From: Chlorogloeopsis sp. ULAP01
GTDB lineage: Bacteria > Cyanobacteriota > Cyanobacteriia > Cyanobacteriales > Nostocaceae
DNA: 64,000 nucleotides
NCBI RefSeq assembly: GCF_030381805.1
Contig: NZ_JAUDRH010000006.1
Span: forward strand, 186,001-250,000
Direction of reading: 5' to 3'
Shown one piece after another: positions 52,287 through 61,683 of this stretch. A model generated the notes under the pieces. The model did not search any database. It had not been told where the DNA came from and saw only the letters and a list, made by a program, of their open reading frames with translations. Every line of letters begins with the position of its first letter. Positions within the stretch are counted from its first letter, which is position 1. Both the position numbers and the translations under genes were made by a program.

Positions 52287-53297
52287 ATGCAAAATATTCA
52301 GTTAAATAAAAATAGTTTGTTAAAATCTGATCGCTCAACAGAACTTCCATCTATTTCCATTGTTGTACCCAACTACAATGGAGGTGCAACTATTGGAGCA
52401 ACTCTACAAAGTCTAATCGAGCAAAATTATCCGAAACTCGAAATTATTGTCATTGATGGAGGTTCGACAGACAAAAGTATCGAGGTAATCAAGCAATTTG
52501 AGCCATATATTGCTTGCTGGGTGAGTGAAAAGGATAGTGGACAATCTAATGCTATTAATAAAGGTTTTGCTAAGTGCAATGGTGAGATAGTTAACTGGTT
52601 ATGCAGCGATGATCTGCTCATACCAGGCGCTTTACATAAAGTTGGGAAAATATTTATAGATTCACCTGAAATTGATGTTCTTGTGGGTCGCTGCCACATG
52701 GAATTTATAACCGAGAATGTTAAGCAGCCACTAAAAGGAGTTAACTTTTGGATGGTTTTGTTTAATCAGTTCTTAAAGACAGGAGAGCGCTCAATTATTC
52801 AGGATGAAAGCAATAATCGAGTGTATGTTAAAGCTCCTACACTCAAACAAATTACCTTGATGCCTGCTCATAATCCAATCCCTCAACCGAGCTGCTTTTA
52901 TCGACGCAGATTATTAGATAGAAATAAACCTATAGATGAAAGTTACAAGTATGCAATGGATTTCGAGCTATGGAATTATTTTCTATCTCGTGGAGTATGC
53001 TGGAAAGTTATCGACGAAGTTCTGAGTATCAATCCAATTAGCGGTGAAAACAAAACAAGTATCGCTGGTGTCGAAGCTACATATGAAATAGAAAGAATTT
53101 ACAAAACCTATATTAAAGAATGGATTCCATTAACCTACTGGCACAGACATCTGCGTTACCCTCTAGAGCAATTTATCAAACTTCATCGCGGTGGTATTTG
53201 GCTATATATACTAGGGCCATTTTGGGTTGCAATCACATTGATTTTAGCTCCATTTTATGGATTGGAGAGAGTTTGGATTCTGAGGTGGACAAGGTAA
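52287..53297 (+). CDS. Family 2 glycosyltransferase (WcaA-like)
   Basis: A 336-residue GT-A enzyme from ATG 52287. An ATG nine bases earlier lies too near the GAGGAA ribosome site, so I favour the second. Motifs: ISIVVPNYNGGATIGATLQSL, IIVIDGGSTDKS, WLCSDDLL as metal site, and YKYAMDFELWNYFL as the acceptor-side motif. A hydrophobic C-terminal segment may anchor it to the membrane. It resembles the product at 58067 in the EKDxGQSNAINKG/EKDNGIYDAMNKG region; both are of the sub-type acting on lipid-linked sugars. Confidence 0.88.
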   Translation: MQNIQLNKNSLLKSDRSTELPSISIVVPNYNGGATIGATLQSLIEQNYPKLEIIVIDGGSTDKSIEVIKQFEPYIACWVSEKDSGQSNAINKGFAKCNGEIVNWLCSDDLLIPGALHKVGKIFIDSPEIDVLVGRCHMEFITENVKQPLKGVNFWMVLFNQFLKTGERSIIQDESNNRVYVKAPTLKQITLMPAHNPIPQPSCFYRRRLLDRNKPIDESYKYAMDFELWNYFLSRGVCWKVIDEVLSINPISGENKTSIAGVEATYEIERIYKTYIKEWIPLTYWHRHLRYPLEQFIKLHRGGIWLYILGPFWVAITLILAPFYGLERVWILRWTR

Positions 53298-53346
53298 ACT
53301 CAAGTCAGAAAGTAAAAAAATTAATTAATAACAATAAAGGTAAGAA

Positions 53347-54486
53347 ATGAAAAAAAACGTGAGAGAAGTTGGTATATACCGAAAACGATTTCCTCGTGTA
53401 TCAGAGACATTTATAACAGAACCAGCTCTAAACTTATCTAAATACGACCCTATATTTATTGCGTGTACGCTTTTAAAAGAAGTAACCTTTCGTAATATTT
53501 CAATTAATCAAAGCGACTTTTTGAATATTAAACAATTAATTTATCTAATTACACGTTCTCCTCATCTATTTGGGCGTTCTGATTTATTCAAGAATTTAGA
53601 CCTAATCCACGCTCATTTTGGCCCTGATGGAGTTTATGCAATGGCACTAGCTAAAAAGCTCAAAATACCTTTAATTGTTTCATTTTGGGGATATGATATT
53701 ACAATTAACCGTAGCAAAATATGGAGCTATGGTGCTCCTTTGTACTATCAACTTATTTTGCATGAAAAAGAACTAAAAGAAAAAGCATCTGTATTTCTTG
53801 TTCTTTCTAACTTCTTGCGTAAAAAGCTGATTGAACAAGGATACCCTGAAAAAAAAATTATCTTATACAATCCTGGCATCAATATTAGAAAATTTTCACC
53901 TAGAACAGAAGAAACTGACGAACGTTTTATTCTCTGTGTAGGTAGGCATACAGAAAAGAAAGGAATTGATACACTTTTGCGAGCTTTTGCAAGGATTTGC
54001 AAAAAGCATCCAAATGTCTCACTTATCCAGGTAGGTGCAGGCGATTTGACAGCAGAACTTTATGCATTAAGTCAGAAACTTGGTATTTCTCAATACGTAC
54101 GTTTTTTGGGAGCTAAACCTCACGATGAAGTACAAAAACTGATGCGGAATGCAGAAATATTCGCCTTACCTAGTCAGATGGCAGAAAATGGGGATTGTGA
54201 AGGTATGCCTTTTGCTATTCTGGAAGCTTGCGCTAGTGGTATTCCTGTTGTTTCTACATGGCATAGTGGTATTCCTGAAGCAGTTTTAGATGGTGAGACA
54301 GGATTTTTGGTGTCAGAGAAAGATGATGTTGCATTGGCTGAGAAGCTTGATATTTTGTTATCTGACCGTGCTTTAGGTAAGCAAATGGGACTACGGGGGC
54401 GAGAGTATGTTTGTGAGTTTTTTGATATTCATAAGCAAACTGTCAAATTGGAAGCTATTTATGATTCTGTGCTAGGAATAAAATAA
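53347..54486 (+). CDS. Family 4 glycosyltransferase
   Basis: A 379-residue GT-B enzyme. YRKRFPRVSETFITEPAL at the N-terminus and DLIHAHFGPDGVYAMALAKKLKIPLIVSFWGYDI are typical of colanic-acid/exopolysaccharide GT4 enzymes (AmsK/WcaL-like). The donor domain has CVGRHTEKKGIDTLLRAFA and GDCEGMPFAILEACASGIPVVST (EX7E). AAGG precedes the ATG at good distance. The gene starts 49 bp after the previous stop. Confidence 0.9.
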   Translation: MKKNVREVGIYRKRFPRVSETFITEPALNLSKYDPIFIACTLLKEVTFRNISINQSDFLNIKQLIYLITRSPHLFGRSDLFKNLDLIHAHFGPDGVYAMALAKKLKIPLIVSFWGYDITINRSKIWSYGAPLYYQLILHEKELKEKASVFLVLSNFLRKKLIEQGYPEKKIILYNPGINIRKFSPRTEETDERFILCVGRHTEKKGIDTLLRAFARICKKHPNVSLIQVGAGDLTAELYALSQKLGISQYVRFLGAKPHDEVQKLMRNAEIFALPSQMAENGDCEGMPFAILEACASGIPVVSTWHSGIPEAVLDGETGFLVSEKDDVALAEKLDILLSDRALGKQMGLRGREYVCEFFDIHKQTVKLEAIYDSVLGIK

Positions 54487-54754
54487 AATCTTTACAGAAG
54501 TTTGTAATCTTTTGATTGATTGGTAGCTCACAGCAGAAAAAATAGGGATTATTAAATTTAAAAAATAGCTTCATATTCAGGGATTTCTTGACTATTAAAT
54601 ATACCATTAAGCAAGAATCAACATAGCTGAATTATTCTTTAATACTCCCATCCATAATTTTTGATTTGAACCTAATTTTCTATCACTCACGAGTACACTT
54701 ACAAAAATTTACCCTGACACTTCATTTATCTGCAAAACACTGTAAAAAATAATA

Positions 54755-55960
54755 ATGAACGCTCATAGTAAGTTAGATAAAATCCTCATCATTGTCGAAA
54801 ATCTTCCCATTCCTTTTGACCGACGAGTATGGATGGAAGCTACTACTCTACAAAAAGCAGGATACCAAGTCTCTACTATATCTCCGAAAGGAAACGGCTT
54901 TGAAAAGGATTATGAAGAAATCGAAGGAATTCATATCTATCGCCATCCTCTTCCCACGGAAGAAAGTTCTGTTACTGGCTATCTTCGAGAATATGGCTGG
55001 GCTGTTTATTGGCAGTTTCGTCTAGCACAAAGAGTCTGGCAAGAACAGGGCTTTGATGTGATTCATATTTGCAATCCTCCAGACTTACTCTTCTTGGTAG
55101 CAGGATGGTACAAAATTTTCCATGGCATAAAAGTCATCTTCGATCACCACGATCTCAGTCCGGAAATGTATATAGCTAAATACAATCGCCGAGATGTTTT
55201 CTATTATGGTTTACGTTTGGCTGAACGTTTGACTTATGCCACAGCAGATTTAGCGATCGCAACGAACGAGTCACACCGAAAGATAGCTTTGACTAGGGGA
55301 GGTAAGAACCCAAAGCAAGTTTTTGTAGTTAGAAGTGCGCCTGACCTTTCACGCTTTCATTTCATATCTCCAAATCCCAGCTACCGCAAAGGTAAAAAAT
55401 ACTTGGTTGGTTACATGGGAGTGATGGGAGAACCAGAGGGAATTGACTATCTGCTGAGAATGGTACGTTATCTAGTCACAGAAAAGAAACGCAAAGATAT
55501 TCACTTCATGCTGATTGGGAATGGCCCTGCTGCTGAAAAGCTTAAAGCTCTATCTAAGAAGTTAGAAGTGACTGAGTTTGTGGAGTTTACAGGATTTAAA
55601 ACAGGTAAGGAACTTTTAGAACGGTTATCTAGCTGTGACGTTTGTGTAGAACCATCTCCAAAATCTGCTTACAACGAAAACTGTACCATGAACAAAATCC
55701 TAGAGTACATGGCACTAGGAAAACCTATTGTTCAGTTTGATCTGCGAGAGGGAAGACGTTCGGCAGAAGGAGCATCTTTGTATGCCAGACCTAATGATGA
55801 GATAGAGTTTGCCCATAAAATCATCGAACTTCTTGATTCTCCTCAACTTCGAGAAAAAATGGGAGCTGAAGGACGACACAGGATGGAAGACATTCTTGAA
55901 TGGCGACATCAAGCCCCTAAATTACTGGAGGCTTATGCTGAAGTTTTGCAATTTTTGTAG
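54755..55960 (+). CDS. Family 4 glycosyltransferase
   Basis: A 401-residue GT-B enzyme. The opening ILIIVENLPIPFDRRVWMEATTLQKAGYQVSTISPKG is characteristic of a GT4 group common in cyanobacterial and actinobacterial exopolysaccharide clusters. FDHHDLSPEMY, ATNESHR and ENCTMNKILEYMALGKPIVQF (donor-binding) follow. The 268 bp before it hold no gene, so it may have its own promoter. The donor sugar is not predictable. Confidence 0.9.
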   Translation: MNAHSKLDKILIIVENLPIPFDRRVWMEATTLQKAGYQVSTISPKGNGFEKDYEEIEGIHIYRHPLPTEESSVTGYLREYGWAVYWQFRLAQRVWQEQGFDVIHICNPPDLLFLVAGWYKIFHGIKVIFDHHDLSPEMYIAKYNRRDVFYYGLRLAERLTYATADLAIATNESHRKIALTRGGKNPKQVFVVRSAPDLSRFHFISPNPSYRKGKKYLVGYMGVMGEPEGIDYLLRMVRYLVTEKKRKDIHFMLIGNGPAAEKLKALSKKLEVTEFVEFTGFKTGKELLERLSSCDVCVEPSPKSAYNENCTMNKILEYMALGKPIVQFDLREGRRSAEGASLYARPNDEIEFAHKIIELLDSPQLREKMGAEGRHRMEDILEWRHQAPKLLEAYAEVLQFL

Positions 55961-56018
55961 GCTCTAGTAAGGAAGATTTTTGACTAATTAGGTAATTTAA
56001 TTGAGGTTAAAACAATAT

Positions 56019-56687
56019 ATGCTCAGTCAAGTGATAGAAAAAATTTACGACAACCGTAGATCTGATTCATTAGCAAGTGATTTAAGAAGAAAGCGTTTTG
56101 CTTTGTTCAGCTCGCTAATTAAATCAACAAGAACTCCCTTGAAAATTCTCGATGTTGGAGGTAGACCTAGTTTTTGGGAAAATACAGGTCTTTTCAATCA
56201 AGAGGGTTTAGAGCTAGAAATTACCCTACTCAACATAGAGCAAATCAATCATCCAAAGTTTAAATGTGTTGTGGGTGATGCCAGAAATATGTATCAGTTT
56301 AAAGATTTAGAATTTGACATAGTTTTTTCTAATTCTGTTATTGAGCATGTGGGAGACTATAACGACCAACTTCAGATGGCTAATGAAGTCAAGAGAGTAG
56401 GAAAAAAATACTTTATTCAAACACCAAATCTCTATTTTCCTATTGAACCTCATTTTGTTTTTCCGTTCTTTCAGTTTCTTCCCATTGCAGTAAGAGTTTG
56501 GTTATTAACTCACTTTAATTTAGGATGGAGGGAAAAGACACCTGATAGGCAACAAGCTCTAAGTTCAGTGACTTCAATTAAATTGTTGAGTAAGCAAAAA
56601 TTGATGAATCTCTTCCCCAAAGGTAAGCTTTACGAAGAAAAATTTGGGTACCTTACTAAGTCTTTTATAGTTTACGGTGGTTGGTAG
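56019..56687 (+). CDS. SAM-dependent methyltransferase
   Basis: A 222-residue class I methyltransferase. Motif I LKILDVGGRPSFW (about 41-53), VVGDARNMYQF and FDIVFSNSVIEHVGDYNDQ (about 98-116) mark the SAM fold. I chose ATG 56019; a TTG 18 nt upstream is in frame but weaker. Embedded among glycosyltransferases, it probably methylates a sugar of the polymer or an intermediate; this is inference. Confidence 0.82.
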   Translation: MLSQVIEKIYDNRRSDSLASDLRRKRFALFSSLIKSTRTPLKILDVGGRPSFWENTGLFNQEGLELEITLLNIEQINHPKFKCVVGDARNMYQFKDLEFDIVFSNSVIEHVGDYNDQLQMANEVKRVGKKYFIQTPNLYFPIEPHFVFPFFQFLPIAVRVWLLTHFNLGWREKTPDRQQALSSVTSIKLLSKQKLMNLFPKGKLYEEKFGYLTKSFIVYGGW

Positions 56688-56780
56688 AAATAATGTTATC
56701 AATTCTCAAAATTTTTATTCAACTACAGCTAAATATAATTTGTTTTAGTTTTAAAAATTGATATATTAATTACTTAAACT

Positions 56781-57935
56781 ATGAAAATTCTATTTTTAAC
56801 AACTATTCTTCTTAGTAAAAACTGTAATGGTGGTGAAGTTGCTTCACAGTGTTTTATTGATGCCCTCAAGAAACTTGGTCATCAGGTTACAGTTGTTGGT
56901 TATCTTCGCAAAGGTGATAGATTTGAACATAATTCCAAGGAAACATTCATAGTTGATGAGCGACATACAGAAACAAAAAAGTCAAAGTTTTATGCTTTGC
57001 TGTGGTTGGCTTTGAGCTTTTGGAAAGGTTTGCCATATTCATCAGCTAAATATTATTCTCATGTATACATTAATATACTTAATAAACTTCTCTTCAGTGA
57101 AAAGTATGACAGCATAATTATTGAACACGCTCAGATTGGTTGGATTGAAGCTTATATCCAAGAGAAAAGCCAAATAATTTTTATTAGTCAGAATGTTGAA
57201 CATGAGATGTATGAGGAACAATTTAAAAGAGTTAAGAATTTGATAGCAAAATTGCTTTACAAGCGAGAAGCTAGATTAATGAAATTGCAAGAAGCAAGAT
57301 TATCCAATTTATCTCAGCAAGTTTGGACTTTAACAGACCATGATAATAAATCTTTTTCTCGCCTTGCTAATGTAAATATAATTAGAACGTTTGGGATAGC
57401 ACCTAGTTTTAAAAATTTACAAGAAAAAATAGTTAAGAAGCACTTTGATATTGGTATTTTAGGTAGTTGGACATGGAAGCCAAATATAGAGGGACTGAAA
57501 TGGTTTATTGAAAATGTTTATCCTTATTTACCAGTTGAACTTTCAATTCATGTAGCTGGTAAAGATGCTGATTGGCTCAATGGTAAATATCCAAATATTT
57601 ATTATTGTGGAGTTGTACCTGATGCTCAAGAATTCATGGCTCAAGCAAAGGTGGTTGCTATTCCGACATTAAGTGGAGGTGGCATACAAATCAAAACTTT
57701 GGATGCGATCGCTTCTGGTTCTTTGATAGTAGCAACTCCAGTTGCCTTGCGAGGAATTACTCACCCACCATCAACGGTTAGAGTTGCTGAAACACCACAG
57801 GAGTTTGCTAATCTAATAGTTTCAGTGGTGACTTCAACATTCACGTCAACTACTTTCGATGACGCTAAAAATTGGTATCGTAGCAGACATGAACAATTTC
57901 TCAATGATCTAGCTAGTGCAGTTTCAAGTCCGTAG
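56781..57935 (+). CDS. Family 4 glycosyltransferase
   Basis: A 384-residue GT-B enzyme. MKILFLTTILLSKNCNGGEVASQCFIDAL and ISQNVEHEMYEEQFKRV (the HNxE-type motif) belong to the GT4 group that resembles TuaH/WbpH-type enzymes. The donor domain has LGSWTWKPNIEGLKWFIENV and PTLSGGGIQIKTLDAIASGSLIVAT. The EX7E motif is degenerate (the first Glu is replaced), as in other members of this sub-group. The gene is A/T-rich. Confidence 0.85.
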   Translation: MKILFLTTILLSKNCNGGEVASQCFIDALKKLGHQVTVVGYLRKGDRFEHNSKETFIVDERHTETKKSKFYALLWLALSFWKGLPYSSAKYYSHVYINILNKLLFSEKYDSIIIEHAQIGWIEAYIQEKSQIIFISQNVEHEMYEEQFKRVKNLIAKLLYKREARLMKLQEARLSNLSQQVWTLTDHDNKSFSRLANVNIIRTFGIAPSFKNLQEKIVKKHFDIGILGSWTWKPNIEGLKWFIENVYPYLPVELSIHVAGKDADWLNGKYPNIYYCGVVPDAQEFMAQAKVVAIPTLSGGGIQIKTLDAIASGSLIVATPVALRGITHPPSTVRVAETPQEFANLIVSVVTSTFTSTTFDDAKNWYRSRHEQFLNDLASAVSSP

Positions 57936-58066
57936 GGAAAATAAAAAACGGTCAGATGTTCTGCCCACCGAACTTCAGAAGTTCCCTCCGGGATGTTGCA
58001 TTAACACACCATGCCATTTAGAGTTTATTTAGTTGAGTTATTGAAGAATAATTTAATAATAAAGAG

Positions 58067-58909
58067 ATGAAAATATCCATTATTACTCCGGTATATAATG
58101 CAGTTAGTTCAATTGAAAAAACAATACTAAGTGTTATTAAACAAGAAATAACGTCAGAATTAGAATACATCATTATTGATGGCGGCTCTAATGATGGAAC
58201 TTTAGAGGTAATTCATCGTTATGCAGATAAAATCGGTATTTTAATTTCGGAAAAAGATAATGGTATTTATGATGCTATGAATAAAGGTATATCTCGTGCT
58301 ACCGGAGATATTATTGGTATTATCAATGCTGATGACTGGTATAATGACAAAGCTTTACAAGTTATAGAAAATCTTTTTTTAAAAGAGTCAAAAGTTGATA
58401 TTATTTATTCTTCTCTGCACAACTATTTCAATGGACAATATTTAAATACGTTTATTCCAGGAGATTTAGATAATTTATTATTTAAATTTACTTTAAATCA
58501 TCCCGGCTGTTTTGTGAAAAAAACAGTTTATGAAAAAATAGGATTATTTGATTTAAACTACTTGATAGCAGCTGATTATGATTTTATCTTTCGAGCTTAT
58601 ATATATGGGTTTTGTTTCCATTATGTTGAAACACCTCTAGCTTCTTATTCACTCAACGGTTTTACCGGACAATCTTGGAATAAATTTATGGAAATTAGTG
58701 AAAGTTGGAGAGTAGCCTCTAGCTTTGCTAAAAAAACATCAAAGGATTTAGTTAGTAAACGGCAACGATTTTACTTAGTTTGGATTGCAAAAGAATTATT
58801 GACCTTCGTACCTAAACAATTTATTAAGCCATCAATAGCCAGATGTATAAAAGATAAATTTAGAAAAGCAATTGGAAATTTACCATCAGATCAGTATGGC
58901 GTATGGTAA
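58067..58909 (+). CDS. Family 2 glycosyltransferase (WcaE-like)
   Basis: A 280-residue GT-A enzyme. Motifs: ISIITPVYNAVSSIEKTILSVI, YIIIDGGSNDGTLEVI, EKDNGIYDAMNKGISRATGDIIGIINADDWY (metal DD) and IAADYDFIFRAYIYG. The EKDxGIYDAMNKG phrase is a hallmark of the PGL/WcaE-like group. AAAGAG precedes the ATG. A dense hairpin repeat follows the stop. Confidence 0.9.
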   Translation: MKISIITPVYNAVSSIEKTILSVIKQEITSELEYIIIDGGSNDGTLEVIHRYADKIGILISEKDNGIYDAMNKGISRATGDIIGIINADDWYNDKALQVIENLFLKESKVDIIYSSLHNYFNGQYLNTFIPGDLDNLLFKFTLNHPGCFVKKTVYEKIGLFDLNYLIAADYDFIFRAYIYGFCFHYVETPLASYSLNGFTGQSWNKFMEISESWRVASSFAKKTSKDLVSKRQRFYLVWIAKELLTFVPKQFIKPSIARCIKDKFRKAIGNLPSDQYGVW

Positions 58910-58958
58910 ATATTTATTAGAAAATACTGAGTAAGTCAACATCAATAAACTAAAAATT

Positions 58959-58993
58959 TAGATCCCCAACTTCTCTAAGAAGTCGGGGATCTA
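58959..58993 (+). terminator. Strong hairpin after glycosyltransferase; dispersed repeat, terminator-like
   Basis: TAGATCCCC-AACTTCT pairs with AGAAGTC-GGGGATCTA around a 3-nt loop, with one mismatch. It lies 50 bp after the stop. Half copies occur at 63119 (GATTCCCGACTTCTCTAA) and a relative at 32606, so it is a repeat family that may double as a transcript end. Confidence 0.55.
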
Positions 58994-59105
58994 ATAGAAC
59001 GTATTTTACGTTTAATTTAGTTATTATAATTAACAATACCTAAAACTAAGGCATAAATAGAAGTCACTCATGGAATAGTCTATAGTAGTGACTAATTAAA
59101 AAATT

Positions 59106-59956
59106 ATGAGTTTAATAAGCAGTAAACAAGAATTTGACGAAATTATATTATTAGGTATTAGATTCCATAAGTTAAAAGTCTACCAACTTATAGATTATAT
59201 TATTAAGTCGGCAAAACTTAAAAAAAAACTGTTGTGGGAAATGTGAATATTCGAGCTATGAATTTTGCATATGATTTACCTTGGTATAGAAAATTTTTGA
59301 ATGAATCAGATTTAGTATTTTGTGATGGTTTTGGTGTTTTATGGGGAGCAAAACTTTGTGGATATTGTCTTAAATCCGAATATCGGATGACTTGTCCAGA
59401 TTATATAGAAACTTTGGCACTAGCTTGCGAAAGAGAAAATGTATCCTTATTTCTTCTTGCAGGCAAGCCAGGTACAGTAGACAAAGCGATCGCAAAACTC
59501 AAAGCGATCGCACCAAATTTAAAAGTTAAAGGGCATCACGGTTATTTTGAAAAACTCGGTGAAGAAAATGAAGCCATTATTAGTGAAATTAATAAATTTC
59601 GACCAGATATTTTGTATGTTGGTTTTGGTATGCCATTGCAAGAACGTTGGATACTTGACAATTTAACTCGAATAAATGCAAAAGTTTTTTTACCTTTAGG
59701 AGCCTGTCTTGATTATTATACTGATGCTGTATGCAGAGGGCCGCGTTGGATGACTGATCGCGGTTTTGAGTGGTTAACTAGATTAGTTATGGAACCTCAA
59801 CGTTTATGGCAGCGCTATCTCCTTGGTAACCCGTTGTTTTTCTACCGTGTCTTTCGAGCATTGATAGCAAATTCTTCAAGAACTTTAGAATTTACCTACG
59901 AGTCACGGAAGAATAAAATCACAGAGGCACAGAGCGCACGGGGTAATAAGAGTTAG
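59106..59956 (+). pseudogene. WecG/TagA/CpsF-family glycosyltransferase, frameshifted at a poly(A) run
   Basis: The product would transfer a sugar such as ManNAc-type residue to a lipid-linked intermediate. The N-terminal frame (59106 on) encodes ILLGIRFHKLKVYQLIDYI, the expected family start, and stops shortly after nine A at 59220-59228. The second frame resumes as VVGNVNIRAMNFAYDL and carries VFCDGFGVLWG, the GYF segment, VGFGMPLQERWI and GPRWMTDRGFEWLTRLVMEP to the end. One extra A restores a single frame of about 283 residues. Either the gene is broken, the run varies, or slippage restores it; a sequencing error is also possible. A GTG at 59234 could start a shortened protein. Confidence 0.8.
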
Positions 59957-60010
59957 AGAGGTATTTTAAGTAAGTTCATGCAGTTTTGCTGAGTAAAGTG
60001 CCGATTTAAA

Positions 60011-61159
60011 ATGTTTAATCACCAATCAATAGCTAGGCGGCATGCTATCAAACTGGGTTTGGCTGGTTTGCTAGGCATGACGACTGTGACAACAACAGAA
60101 GCAATCAATCGAGGAAAGCAAACTCCAGTACGTTCTCATCCAAAAAGAGACTTTACATTGGTTGGGCAAGCTTCTTTAAAACAGCGTGCCGCAGCTAAGG
60201 GGTTAATTTTTGGAGCTGCAACTGAGCAACGCATACTACTATCAAACACCCAATTCGCAAATACTTTTGCTAAAGATTGTGGAATGTTGGTGGCAGAAAA
60301 TGATTTGAAGTGGTTTACTATTCGTTCCAATCCCCATACCTTTGACTTTACCAAAGGTGATTGGTTAGCAAAGTTTGCTCGCACTCACGGTATGTTATTT
60401 CGAGGAACTCCTTTAGTTTGGGAGTTGGGATTGCCTAGATGGTTTAAGAGAAAGGTTAACCATAAAAATGCAGAGCGATTCTTAGTAGAACATATTACGA
60501 AAGTTGCCAAGCATTACGCCGGAATTGTTCATTCATGGGATGTTGTCAATGAAGCGATCGCTGTTTCACGTAGCAAGCGTTCTGATGGTTTAAGCCGCTC
60601 ACCTTGGTTGGAATTTCTTGGTGAGGGCTATATTGAGCTTGCTTTTCGCACGGCGGCAAAAGCAGATCCAAAGGCGATGCTTGTTTATAACGATCGCTGG
60701 CTCGACTATGACACTCCTGTTGGCAATGCTCAAAGAGCAGCTGTATTAAAGTTGCTAGAACGTTTAAAGTCCAAAAAAACTCCTGTACATGCTCTTGGGA
60801 TTCAAGCCCATTTAAAAGCGAGGGAAACTCGCTTCAATGCTGAGAAAATGAGAGGCTTTCTCAAAGATGTTGCTAGCCTTGGCTTAAAAATTCTCATTAC
60901 CGAGTTAGATGTGCAGGATGAAGGATTACCTGCTGATAGTATGGTACGCGATCGCATTATTGCTGCCGCTTATGAAGACTATCTTTCAGTAGTATTAGAT
61001 GAAAAAGCAGTAATTGCAGTCTTAACTTGGGGATTAAGCGATCGCTATACCTGGCTTTCAAGAACTAGTAGACGTCCTTTGTTATATGACTCATATTTTC
61101 AACGTAAGTTGGCATGGAATGCTATTGCGAGAGCTTTTGAGCAAGCTCCTAAACGCTAA
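60011..61159 (+). CDS. GH10 endo-1,4-beta-xylanase-like glycosidase, Tat-exported
   Basis: A 382-residue secreted glycosidase. The N-terminus SIARRHAIKLGLAGLLG is a Tat signal (Arg9-Arg10). The GH10 TIM barrel follows, with the acid/base Glu181 in SWDVVNEA and the nucleophile Glu298 in ILITELDV; ENDLKWF, RGTPLVWE and WGLSDRYTW are further family marks. Length is normal for a single-domain GH10 without a binding module. Its place inside an exopolysaccharide cluster suggests it trims or releases the polymer rather than digesting plant xylan; this is inference. Confidence 0.93.
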   Translation: MFNHQSIARRHAIKLGLAGLLGMTTVTTTEAINRGKQTPVRSHPKRDFTLVGQASLKQRAAAKGLIFGAATEQRILLSNTQFANTFAKDCGMLVAENDLKWFTIRSNPHTFDFTKGDWLAKFARTHGMLFRGTPLVWELGLPRWFKRKVNHKNAERFLVEHITKVAKHYAGIVHSWDVVNEAIAVSRSKRSDGLSRSPWLEFLGEGYIELAFRTAAKADPKAMLVYNDRWLDYDTPVGNAQRAAVLKLLERLKSKKTPVHALGIQAHLKARETRFNAEKMRGFLKDVASLGLKILITELDVQDEGLPADSMVRDRIIAAAYEDYLSVVLDEKAVIAVLTWGLSDRYTWLSRTSRRPLLYDSYFQRKLAWNAIARAFEQAPKR

Positions 61160-61683
61160 ATCTAAGTAAATTAAGTAGATGGACATAATTAAATATAAAA
61201 TGGCAAGTTCTAGAAAGCAGGTGAAAAAGCCTTTTACCTACCAACGGATACGCCGTACCTACGCTCTTGCGCGTTCGCCGTCAGGCGTTGCGTTAGCTAG
61301 CGACTTCTGTAGACGGGCTTTGCCCGGCTTCCCGTCGGGTAAGTAGCTGCTCCGCATCTACCGCGTCTACTGCCCTCTGCCATCTACCTTCTACTTATTA
61401 TTTGAGTAAGTCATAGGAAATTACTTTATAAATAAATTTATTTCTATATCTTTCATTTTAGTTGTATCAGTCCAGTAGGGTGGGTTAGCGATAGCGTAAC
61501 CCACCTTTCTTCGAGAGTTAATGATGCGTTACGGACTATCGTCATAACGCACCCTACAACTTGAAGTTTTTTTTTTAATTGGAAGTTCTTGACTCATAGA
61601 GAATTATTTGTCATGAAGTTTAGCAAATGTTCACTTTTATCTCGTGTGAATGAATCTACATAAATATCAGGAGCATCTAAATT
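61160..61683. repeat. Repeat-filled intergenic region before the priming transferase
   Basis: No gene. At 61245-61375 is a G/C-rich repeat (cgccgtacc...gtagacgggctttgcccggcttcccgtcggg) of the same kind as at 4480-4640. At 61478-61555 GTAGGGTG and CACCCTAC enclose GGTGGGTTA-GCGATAGCG-TAACCCACC. A run of nine T at 61567 follows. AGGAG at about 61669 serves the next gene. Confidence 0.65.

Noticed and set aside
60136..60384. Minus-strand open frame inside the GH10 gene
   Set aside because: Antisense shadow of a well-supported gene.
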